Shown here in pieces: positions 1 through 5,532 of a stretch of 13,028 nucleotides of DNA. Where the stretch lies: assembly GCA_018713065.1 (NCBI GenBank), contig DVFU01000018.1, forward strand, positions 1-13,028, in the 5' to 3' direction. Numbering within the stretch: position 1 is the first letter of the stretch; each line of letters begins with the position of its first letter. This stretch comes from Faecenecus gallistercoris (GTDB lineage: Bacteria > Bacillota_I > Bacilli_A > RF39 > UBA660). The notes below the pieces were generated by a model. The model was not told the DNA's origin. It saw only the letters and a program-made list of their open reading frames with translations, and ran no database searches. Both the position numbers and the translations under genes were made by a program.

Positions 1-1
1 G

Positions 2-34
2 AAAGAAGAAGCAAAATAGGCTTTCTTCTTTTTT
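2..34 (+). terminator. Rho-independent terminator of an upstream gene
   Basis: An imperfect stem of about 11 bp with one bulged T pairs positions 2-12 with 20-31. The loop is AAAATAG and the stem runs into a T tract ending at 34. It closes a transcription unit whose gene lies left of the window. It is followed four bases later by a second hairpin, so the upstream unit appears doubly terminated. Confidence 0.6.
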
Positions 35-36
35 GT

Positions 37-69
37 TAGACAAGTTTCGACTTGTCTTTTTTTTATACT
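37..69 (+). promoter_or_regulatory. Putative spoIIGA promoter with long spacer
   Basis: TAGACA (37-42) and TATACT (64-69) each match the sigma-A consensus at 5 of 6 positions but are 21 bp apart. In Bacillus subtilis the spoIIG promoter also has an abnormally long spacer (22 bp) and needs Spo0A~P to fire. On the minus strand the spacer carries AGTCGAA, one mismatch from the 0A-box core TGNCGAA. The -35 lies in the stem of the preceding terminator. The match could be chance in an AT-rich region. Confidence 0.35.
38..64 (+). terminator. Second, perfect rho-independent terminator upstream of spoIIGA
   Basis: A perfect 8-bp stem (AGACAAGT / ACTTGTCT) with a TTCG tetraloop is followed by a run of eight T. 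It separates spoIIGA from whatever lies upstream. Its 5' arm also contains a -35-like TAGACA. Confidence 0.85.
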
Positions 70-103
70 GTTTCAAAAGGAGAAATTGTGATTATTCATT
101 ATT

Positions 104-862
104 ATGAAAATATATGTGGATTTAGTTCTATTTACCAATTTCGTTTTGGATTTGATTTTGCTTTTGAGTGTTTGGAAGATTCGTAAGAAAGAGACCAAAC
201 TGAAAAGAATATTCTTTAGTGCTTTTTTAGGGGCTCTTTCGATTTTATTGTTGTTTTTGCCACTTACGAAACTCAGTTTATTTTGTTTTAAAGTGCTCGT
301 CAGTTTTTTGATGGTGTTTGTAGCATTTCCATTTGGAGAAGTAGATGATTTTTTAAAGGATGTCGTTTGTCTTTATGCCACTAGTGTCTTTTTGGGAGGA
401 AGTTTATCTTTTTTATCATCCGTATTCGGAACAGATCAGAAAGGCCTCGTGTTTTTATCCGATGGCATGCCGTTTTCTCTTACTGTCGTTTTATGTATCA
501 GTCCGATTATTCTCTCCGGATTCGTTCGCTTTTATCGGAGAACGAAACGAGATGCAGAGTTTTTACGAGTTTTAGAATTTGAACTTTTTGGTAAAAAATA
601 CAAAATGAATGCATATATTGATACTGGTAATCAACTACAGTATTTTGGTCATTCCGTTATCTTACTTTATATACCGAACTTTTCGTGGTTACCACAATTT
701 TATATTCCATACGAAAGTGTCGCTGGAAGTGGTGTATTAAAAGCCTATAAAGTCAATGTTCGGATTAATCATCAGTCCTATTCCAAACGAATTGTTGCGA
801 TTGTCAATCAACCTTTTAAGGTGTCCTCGGCTCAGGCAATTTTACCAGCAGAGTTTCTATAA
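104..862 (+). CDS. spoIIGA: SpoIIGA, pro-sigma-E processing membrane aspartic protease
   Basis: SpoIIGA (family U4) sits in the sporulation septum and cleaves the pro-sequence from sigma-E in the mother cell after a SpoIIR signal from the forespore. The N-terminal half (about residues 1-140) holds roughly five hydrophobic membrane segments. The C-terminal cytosolic domain contains DTGN at residues 173-176, matching the catalytic aspartate (D183 in B. subtilis). It also has the family features IPYESVAGSG and a terminal AILPAEFL. At 252 residues it is shorter than the roughly 310 of B. subtilis, but the C-terminal motif is present, so it looks complete. sigE follows 224 bp downstream, the conserved partner. 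Oddities: the best ribosome site (AAAGGAGA, 76-83) is about 20 nt from the ATG, and the last codons and stop lie in the first unit of a tandem repeat array. Confidence 0.93.
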   Translation: MKIYVDLVLFTNFVLDLILLLSVWKIRKKETKLKRIFFSAFLGALSILLLFLPLTKLSLFCFKVLVSFLMVFVAFPFGEVDDFLKDVVCLYATSVFLGGSLSFLSSVFGTDQKGLVFLSDGMPFSLTVVLCISPIILSGFVRFYRRTKRDAEFLRVLEFELFGKKYKMNAYIDTGNQLQYFGHSVILLYIPNFSWLPQFYIPYESVAGSGVLKAYKVNVRINHQSYSKRIVAIVNQPFKVSSAQAILPAEFL

Positions 863-1032
863 GTTGTGTTAACTATTTTAGTTTCTATAAGCGGTTTTGG
901 CTATTTTGTTGTTTAAGTTTCTATAAGCGGTTTGGCTATTTTATTGTTTAAGTTTCTATAAGCGGTTTTGGCTATTTTATTGTTTAAGTTTCTATAAATC
1001 GTGTTAGTTATTTTACTATTTTAGTTTCTATG
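853..1032 (+). repeat. 36-bp tandem direct repeats between spoIIGA and sigE
   Basis: Five units plus a truncated sixth begin with GTTTCTATAAG or a close variant, at 853, 881, 917, 952, 988 and 1024. Unit lengths are 28, 36, 35, 36 and 36 nt, then a partial. The three central units are nearly identical: GTTTCTATAAGCGG, TTTTGGCTATTTTA, TTGTTTAA in order. The outer ones have diverged. Unit 1 overlaps the 3' end of spoIIGA and supplies its last codons and TAA stop. There are no spacers, so this is not CRISPR. It looks like a minisatellite grown from the end of spoIIGA. Each junction presents TTGGCT and TATAAG about 19 bp apart, which resembles a weak promoter, but no function can be assigned. Confidence 0.95.
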
Positions 1033-1034
1033 AG

Positions 1035-1062
1035 TCGACAAATTATATGGGTTTGTTATGTT
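1035..1062 (+). promoter_or_regulatory. Putative promoter directly upstream of sigE
   Basis: TCGACA (1035-1040, 5 of 6 to the sigma-A -35) is followed 16 bp later by TATGTT (1057-1062, 4 of 6), which has an extended -10 TG at 1054-1055. The predicted start near 1069 would leave a short leader with the AGGAGG ribosome site. If active, sigE could be transcribed independently of spoIIGA. Confidence 0.4.
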
Positions 1063-1086
1063 ACTTTGAAAATAGGAGGATAAATT

Positions 1087-1776
1087 ATGATTGGATTTTA
1101 TTTTTTGATTAGTCGTATTTTTGGTTTTATGAATCAGATTCTTTATGTTGGGAGTAATGATTCTTTACCGGAACCTCTTTCGAAAAGTGAAGAGGAATTC
1201 TGTTTGGTTATGGCCGAAGATGGAGATTTGTCGTGCCGAGATCGTTTGATTGAGCACAATCTTCGCTTGGTTGTCTTTTTGGCAAAGAAATACGAGAATA
1301 CTGGCGTCGACTTAGAGGACTTGGTCAGCATCGGTACCATCGGTCTCATCAAAGGAATTAAGACGTATCGTATGGATAAGAACATTAAACTTGCGACGTA
1401 TGCATCTAGGTGTATCGATAATGAAATTTTAATGTATTTACGAAAGAATAAGAAAGTTCGTGCGGAAGTTTCGATTGACGAATCTTTGGCATACGATGCG
1501 GATGGTAACGAACTTCGGTTGGAAGATGTGCTGGGTACTCCTCAAGATTTGGTAACAAAAGCACTAGAAAGTAAAACGGAAAAGAATTATTTATTACATG
1601 AAATTATGAAACTTCCCGAACGGGACCGTAAGATTATGATGATGCGGTACGGTCTTTTGGGAGAAAAAGAATTGACGCAGAAAGATGTCGCTTTAAAATT
1701 GGGAATTAGTCAATCTTACATTTCTAGAATTGAGAAGAAAGTAATTCGTAAACTGAAGAATAGTGTAAAGTGCTGA
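1087..1776 (+). CDS. sigE: RNA polymerase sporulation sigma factor sigma-E (pro-form)
   Basis: Sigma-70 family factor that directs early mother-cell transcription during sporulation. Region 2 is clear (HNLRLVVFLAKKYENTG, DLVSIGTIGLIK, KLATYASRCIDNEILMYLR). Region 4 has LPERDRKIMMMRYGLLGE followed by a helix-turn-helix at about residues 197-216 (TQKDVALKLGISQSYISRIE). The N-terminus is a hydrophobic pro-sequence of about 19 residues before LYVGSNDSLPEPLS, which aligns with the YYIGGSEALPPPLS region at the B. subtilis cleavage site. That pro-sequence is about 8 residues shorter than in B. subtilis and less basic. The length of 229 compares with 239. AGGAGG at 1074-1079 with 7-nt spacing fixes the start. 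Adjacency to spoIIGA favours sigma-E over the similar sigma-K. A terminator overlaps the stop codon; no sigG follows, unlike B. subtilis. Confidence 0.95.
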   Translation: MIGFYFLISRIFGFMNQILYVGSNDSLPEPLSKSEEEFCLVMAEDGDLSCRDRLIEHNLRLVVFLAKKYENTGVDLEDLVSIGTIGLIKGIKTYRMDKNIKLATYASRCIDNEILMYLRKNKKVRAEVSIDESLAYDADGNELRLEDVLGTPQDLVTKALESKTEKNYLLHEIMKLPERDRKIMMMRYGLLGEKELTQKDVALKLGISQSYISRIEKKVIRKLKNSVKC

Positions 1777-1794
1777 CAAGCACTTTTATTTTTT
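1767..1794 (+). terminator. Terminator overlapping the sigE stop codon
   Basis: A perfect 8-bp stem (AAAGTGCT / AGCACTTT) with loop GACA is followed by a T-rich tail. The TGA stop straddles the end of the 5' arm and the loop, so the hairpin would form only once the ribosome has left. Confidence 0.88.
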
Positions 1795-1810
1795 GTCAAT
1801 TTTCGTCAAA
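1792..1810 (+). promoter_or_regulatory. Tandem Spo0A-box-like sequences
   Basis: TTTGTCAAT (1792-1800) and TTCGTCAAA (1802-1810) each differ by one base from the 0A box TTTGTCAAA. They are 10 bp apart in the same orientation, about one helical turn. They lie between the sigE terminator and the next gene. Spo0A itself is not in the window and these short AT-rich matches could be chance. Confidence 0.25.
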
Positions 1811-1893
1811 TTTCAAAAAATGCTTTCCCTATGGTTCATTCCGTGATAAACTGTTAATGATAGAAAGAGTTAATGGAAGGTGGATTTTTAGAT

Positions 1894-3165
1894 ATGATGG
1901 GTAGTATTTTAGGAAATAATATCTCGAATGAAATATATTTTGTCTATGGCTTAATCGCAGTTGTATTAATTCTAATCGTTGTGATCTTAGTGATGGACCA
2001 TCAAGCCAAAAGACGTCTTCATAAGAATTTATTTAACAATAAAGTATTGCGCAAAAATCTAAAACACTTGGAAGAAACCGGAGAACTTCCGGTTGTTGCA
2101 CCGAAAAAGAAAGAAGAGAAACCATTCATTCCGATTACGAAGGTAGAACCGATTGTATTGAAATCTTCTAAAAAGCAGAATCAGACGTTGGATCCTGTCG
2201 ATTTTGCAACGAGTTTTCAAGAACCAGTTCAACCAGTTAAAAAGGAATCTGTCGTTTCTGCTCCTTCTACACCAAAAGTTTCTGTTTCTATGAGTAGTTC
2301 TGAGACTGAGAAACGTGAGCCTGCTGTAACAGTTCCAAAGCAGACTACGAATCGTCCGGTTTTAGAAGAATTCAAGATGCCGAAACCAGTTCCAAAAATT
2401 AAGCCTGTAGAGGTTGCACCTGAAAAACCAATGCCATCTCCTAAGAAAACTGAGATTCCAGATGTCGAAATTCTAGACTTTGCGACAGAAGAGCCTCGTA
2501 GTCTATACCAGACTCGAATTACCATGCCGGAAATTCCGGTTTTGGCTCCGGAACCAGCAACTCCTTCTAGACCCAAACCATACGAGGGAAAAATTCCTAG
2601 TTATTTCGATGAAATACCTAGAATTATTCAAGATACACCAACTCCTAAGATTTCTGTTGAACCGGAATCTGTTGAAGTCTTAAAGGTTGCACCGAAAGTA
2701 TCTGATAAGAAGCGTGAAGAACTAAAAGAACTTGCGAGACAGAGTCAAATTGATTATATCGAGGAAGACGATGCTCTAGAGAAAACGCAAGCTCAATTAG
2801 AGATTGAAAAAATTACTTCTCTTCTAGAAGATAATGAGGAAAGCGATACTTTGATTGAACAGACTATGTTCGAGAAAGAACAGGAAGCTAGTGCTATCAT
2901 CAGTATGGATGAGTTAATGAAACGCAGTGACGAACTTTACAATGCGAATGAGCGGATGCAATATTTAGCTGAGGAAGATTCGCCAATTACGATAGAAGAA
3001 TTAAAACGTAAAGTGGAAAAGGAACATGCCGCTTCAATTCGTGTCGATTTAAATCAGGAAGATGTCAAGAAAGAAAGAGACGATACGCGTAGGTATCGGG
3101 CTACTTCTATCATGGCTTCTATCTACGCACCTGATGGAACGACAGACGATATTGAAACGATTTAG
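1894..3165 (+). CDS. Single-pass membrane protein with proline-rich and acidic cytoplasmic tail
   Basis: I do not recognise a named family. From the chosen start the protein has 423 residues. It has one hydrophobic segment at about residues 14-34, then a basic stretch (HQAKRRLHKNL) that predicts an N-out, C-in topology. Residues about 65-255 form a low-complexity region rich in Pro, Lys, Val and Glu. About 265-400 is a charged, mainly acidic, probably helical or coiled-coil region. No enzyme motif or cysteine-based site is visible. The layout resembles scaffold or cell-division anchors such as ZipA in outline only. The start at 1894 is preferred because GGAAGGTGG ends 10 nt before it; an in-frame ATG at 1873 has only a weak site. 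It sits alone between the sigE terminator and its own terminator. Confidence 0.8.
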   Translation: MMGSILGNNISNEIYFVYGLIAVVLILIVVILVMDHQAKRRLHKNLFNNKVLRKNLKHLEETGELPVVAPKKKEEKPFIPITKVEPIVLKSSKKQNQTLDPVDFATSFQEPVQPVKKESVVSAPSTPKVSVSMSSSETEKREPAVTVPKQTTNRPVLEEFKMPKPVPKIKPVEVAPEKPMPSPKKTEIPDVEILDFATEEPRSLYQTRITMPEIPVLAPEPATPSRPKPYEGKIPSYFDEIPRIIQDTPTPKISVEPESVEVLKVAPKVSDKKREELKELARQSQIDYIEEDDALEKTQAQLEIEKITSLLEDNEESDTLIEQTMFEKEQEASAIISMDELMKRSDELYNANERMQYLAEEDSPITIEELKRKVEKEHAASIRVDLNQEDVKKERDDTRRYRATSIMASIYAPDGTTDDIETI

Positions 3166-3194
3166 GATTACCTTTTGCGTAATCTCTTTTTCTT
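3165..3194 (+). terminator. Terminator after the proline-rich membrane protein gene
   Basis: A perfect GATTAC / GTAATC stem (3166-3171 with 3179-3184) has a 7-nt loop and is followed by a T-rich tail. It begins at the last base of the TAG stop. The -35 of the next promoter lies in its loop and 3' arm. Confidence 0.75.
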
Positions 3195-3203
3195 TGGTAT
3201 AAT
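3175..3203 (+). promoter_or_regulatory. Sigma-A-type promoter for mtaB
   Basis: A perfect TATAAT (3198-3203) lies 17 bp after TTGCGT (3175-3180, 3 of 6). The predicted transcription start is near 3210, immediately before the ribosome site AAGAGGTGG (3214-3222). The -35 overlaps the preceding terminator. Confidence 0.6.
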
Positions 3204-3226
3204 AAGTTCCGCAAAGAGGTGGAAGT

Positions 3227-4510
3227 ATGAAAGTTGCCATTCAATCATTGGGTTGTAAAGTAAACCTATATGAGAGTGAATATATTACCGATCAGTTTCA
3301 AAAAGCTGGTTATGAAATTGTACCATTTCAAGAGATTGCTGATGTCTATATCATCAATACGTGTTCGGTTACGAATACGAGTGATGTAAAGAGCAGAAAG
3401 GTAATTCATCAAGCGATACGAAGAAATCCCGATGCTTGTATTGTAGCAATCGGGTGCTTTATCGAAGCAAATCACGATTACCATGAAGATGGTGTCGATA
3501 TTTTGCTTGGAAATGCAAATAAAAGTAAGGTTTTAGAATATGTCGAACGATATTGGCAAACGAAACAAAAGGCCAATTATTTTGTGACGCCGATTCCGGA
3601 AAAATTTGATGATATGACGATGTCTACCTTTTTGGGGCGGACTAGGGCTTTTATCAAAATTCAAGATGGGTGTGAAAATTTTTGCTCGTATTGTATCATT
3701 CCATACGTACGGGGGAAGTGTCGGAGTAAGAATTTTCAGACCGTTTTAGAGGAAATTCAAAATTATGTACAACACGGCTATAAAGAAGTCGTTTTAACTG
3801 GCATTCATACTGGTAACTATGGTGTCGATTTGGGAACTGATTTTGCGGCTTTATTACGAGAAATCGTAAAAATTAACGGGTTAGTACGTCTACGGATTTC
3901 TTCGATTGAAATTACGGAACTGACGGATGAAGTGTTGCAAATTATTCGGGACAACGATGTCATTGTCGATCACTTACACATTCCATTACAGGCTGGATCT
4001 GATAAGATTTTGCGTTTGATGAACCGAAAATACGATTTGGCATATTTTAAACAGAAGATGGAACAAATTCGAGAAATTCGACCAGATATTTCGCTTACCA
4101 CGGATATCATTGTCGGATTTCCTTCTGAGACAGAAGAGGATTTTCAAGATACTCTTTCTTTTGTGCGTGAAGTTCAGTTTTCTAAAGTACATGTTTTCCC
4201 ATATTCTAGGCGAAGTGGAACTGTAGCAGCCGATATGGCAGAACAAGTACCAGGAGATGTGAAGAAAGATCGTGTCAGAAGATTACTTGCGTTATCAAAG
4301 GAACTGGAAACGGAGTATATGAAAAAGTTTATCGGAAAAACTCTTCCTGTTTTAATGGAAGTAAACCGTACCGATTATTCACTCGGACACACTAGCAACT
4401 ATTTATTAGTGAAAGTGCCGGGAGAGTATCAAAGTGAGGATTTAGTCGATGTGACCATCACCGATGTTTCTTATCCATATTGTCTAGGAGAAGTGTCAAG
4501 GAGCGAGTAA
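3227..4510 (+). CDS. mtaB: tRNA threonylcarbamoyladenosine methylthiotransferase MtaB
   Basis: Radical-SAM enzyme converting t6A37 to ms2t6A37 in tRNAs that read ANN codons, notably tRNA-Lys. The N-terminal UPF0004 domain has the three cysteines for the second iron-sulfur cluster, at C10 (SLGCKVN), C46 (NTCSVT) and C77 (AIGCF). The radical-SAM CxxxCxxC motif is C149, C153 and C156 in DGCENFCSYCIIPYVRG. The C-terminus from about residue 365 fits a TRAM RNA-binding domain. The LGCKVNxxE signature distinguishes MtaB from MiaB, which has YGCQMN. The length of 427 is near the roughly 450 of B. subtilis MtaB (YqeV). It is monocistronic, with its own promoter and a terminator whose loop contains the stop codon. 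Confidence 0.95.
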   Translation: MKVAIQSLGCKVNLYESEYITDQFQKAGYEIVPFQEIADVYIINTCSVTNTSDVKSRKVIHQAIRRNPDACIVAIGCFIEANHDYHEDGVDILLGNANKSKVLEYVERYWQTKQKANYFVTPIPEKFDDMTMSTFLGRTRAFIKIQDGCENFCSYCIIPYVRGKCRSKNFQTVLEEIQNYVQHGYKEVVLTGIHTGNYGVDLGTDFAALLREIVKINGLVRLRISSIEITELTDEVLQIIRDNDVIVDHLHIPLQAGSDKILRLMNRKYDLAYFKQKMEQIREIRPDISLTTDIIVGFPSETEEDFQDTLSFVREVQFSKVHVFPYSRRSGTVAADMAEQVPGDVKKDRVRRLLALSKELETEYMKKFIGKTLPVLMEVNRTDYSLGHTSNYLLVKVPGEYQSEDLVDVTITDVSYPYCLGEVSRSE

Positions 4511-4527
4511 TTCTTTGACTTTTTTTC
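4495..4527 (+). terminator. Terminator overlapping the mtaB stop codon
   Basis: GTCAAGGAG (4495-4503) pairs with TTCTTTGAC (4511-4519) over 9 bp with two G-U pairs. The loop CGAGTAA holds the stop codon and a run of T follows. The 3' arm and first tail base form the -35 of the next promoter. Confidence 0.7.
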
Positions 4528-4543
4528 TGTTCCTCGTTACAAT
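4515..4543 (+). promoter_or_regulatory. Sigma-A promoter of the 4565-5460 gene pair
   Basis: TTGACT (4515-4520) and TACAAT (4538-4543) are separated by exactly 17 bp, and each matches the consensus at 5 of 6 positions. The predicted start near 4550 coincides with the ribosome site AGAGGGTGAT (4551-4560). Confidence 0.75.
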
Positions 4544-4564
4544 GAATAATAGAGGGTGATATAA

Positions 4565-5248
4565 ATGAATGACGATAAAGGATTTAAACGTGAGGATTAC
4601 GAATTTTATTTGGATTCTAAACGACCTAGAGCAGCTGTTGTATCAGGACCAGAATCGCTGCAGAAGCCGGTTTCTATTGACCGTGAGTTAGCACGCGATA
4701 GAAGTGTCTCTAGTACAAAAAAGGGTGTTCCTGCAACCAGAAAGAAAAAGCAAGTAAGTAATGATAAACAAAAACGTTTGATGGCAGTTGTTGCAACTGT
4801 ATTAGTAGGAAGTGGAATTGCAATTGGTGCTTTTGCTACTAATCAAGTACGGGATTTTAAAGAACGATCAGATACGTATGATGCGATGATTGCGACGGTT
4901 CAAAGAGAATTAGGAGATGCGCTGGACTCAAAAGAAGAACGGGCACTTGCATACGACGCGATTGCTTCTAGTTTCGGCCTTGATTTGAGCGATAATCAGG
5001 ATTCTGATTACATCATCTATATGACCGAACATGCATTTCCAGATGAAGATGCCGATTTCGTTGTCATGGGCGATTTAGCAGGTTGTGATGATTATACAAC
5101 GTTGTGTTATCAACATGGATACACGAGAGCAACGAGCGACACGGGTGATCGGATTCCAGATATGAATGTTTACTATAATTACATGCAGGCGGAAACTGAA
5201 CGTGTCATCGACCATTTGCAAGATGCTGAGAAAGAGGTGACGAAATAA
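4565..5248 (+). CDS. Unknown single-pass membrane protein
   Basis: Family not recognised. The 227-residue product has a basic cytoplasmic N-terminal part of about 70 residues (KKGVPATRKKKQ, NDKQKRL), one membrane segment at about 72-92 and a mostly acidic extracytoplasmic domain of about 135 residues. That domain contains only two cysteines (C174 and C181), which could pair. The strongly basic cytoplasmic side fits N-in topology. No catalytic motif is visible. The ribosome site AGAGGGTGAT at 4551-4560 supports the start. Its TAA stop overlaps the ATG of the next gene (TAATG), so the two are cotranscribed and probably translationally coupled. This suggests a related role, but no function can be named. 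Confidence 0.85.
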   Translation: MNDDKGFKREDYEFYLDSKRPRAAVVSGPESLQKPVSIDRELARDRSVSSTKKGVPATRKKKQVSNDKQKRLMAVVATVLVGSGIAIGAFATNQVRDFKERSDTYDAMIATVQRELGDALDSKEERALAYDAIASSFGLDLSDNQDSDYIIYMTEHAFPDEDADFVVMGDLAGCDDYTTLCYQHGYTRATSDTGDRIPDMNVYYNYMQAETERVIDHLQDAEKEVTK

Positions 5249-5460
5249 TGACTGAAGTAGAAGTAGTCACTTTAGAAGATGGAAAAGATTATACCGTTGT
5301 AAAAGAAAAGCAACTAGATGGGATTACTTACTTATATTTGGTAAGTGATGATGAAGAAGTTGCCATTCGGAAGGTCGAAGCCATTAATGGAATCGATATG
5401 ATTGTGACACTGGATACAGATGAAGAGTTCGATAAGGTCGCAGAAGCATTTCGTGATTAG
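5248..5460 (+). CDS. DUF1292 family small protein
   Basis: A 70-residue acidic protein with the DUF1292 pattern: EVVTLEDGKDYTVVKEKQLDGITYLYLV followed in sequence by SDDEEVAIRKV and a C-terminal EEFDKVAEAF. Members are common in Firmicutes (for example B. subtilis YrzB); the function is unknown. A strong ribosome site, AGAGGTGA, lies inside the end of the preceding gene about 8 nt before the ATG, and the start overlaps that gene's stop by one base. A terminator begins at the stop codon. The length is close to the usual 80-100 of the family, slightly short. Confidence 0.85.
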   Translation: MTEVEVVTLEDGKDYTVVKEKQLDGITYLYLVSDDEEVAIRKVEAINGIDMIVTLDTDEEFDKVAEAFRD

Positions 5461-5480
5461 AAGAGAAATCTTCTTTTTTT
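5459..5480 (+). terminator. Terminator after the DUF1292 gene
   Basis: A perfect 6-bp stem AGAAGA / TCTTCT with a GAAA tetraloop is followed by a run of T. The 5' arm includes the last two bases of the TAG stop. Confidence 0.85.
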
Positions 5481-5481
5481 A

Positions 5482-5509
5482 TTCAAAAGTTTGTTAAATA
5501 AGGTATAAT
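5482..5509 (+). promoter_or_regulatory. Sigma-A-type promoter for recD2
   Basis: A perfect TATAAT (5504-5509) lies 16 bp after TTCAAA (5482-5487, 4 of 6). The -35 abuts the T tract of the preceding terminator. The predicted start is near 5516, at the AGGAG ribosome site (5516-5520). Confidence 0.6.
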
Positions 5510-5532
5510 AATAGTAGGAGTTGGGAAGTTCT

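Noticed and set aside
2..19. End of an upstream gene, frame reading KEEAK then TAG
   Set aside because: Only five codons are visible and the TAG lies in a terminator loop. This would fit the local pattern, but it is too short to support a CDS; it does not resemble an FtsZ C-terminus.
853..1032. CRISPR array, suggested by repeats of about 36 bp
   Set aside because: The copies are directly adjacent with no unique spacers, and no cas genes are near.
1805..1852. Sigma-E promoter with GTCAAATT and GATAAACT before the proline-rich protein gene
   Set aside because: The two elements resemble the -35 and -10 but are 32 bp apart, about twice the needed spacing.
2229..2576. 115-residue minus-strand open frame, and other antisense frames within mtaB, recD2 and alaS
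   Set aside because: They lie opposite clearly coding genes, have no ribosome sites or family motifs, and follow from the codon bias of the + strand genes.
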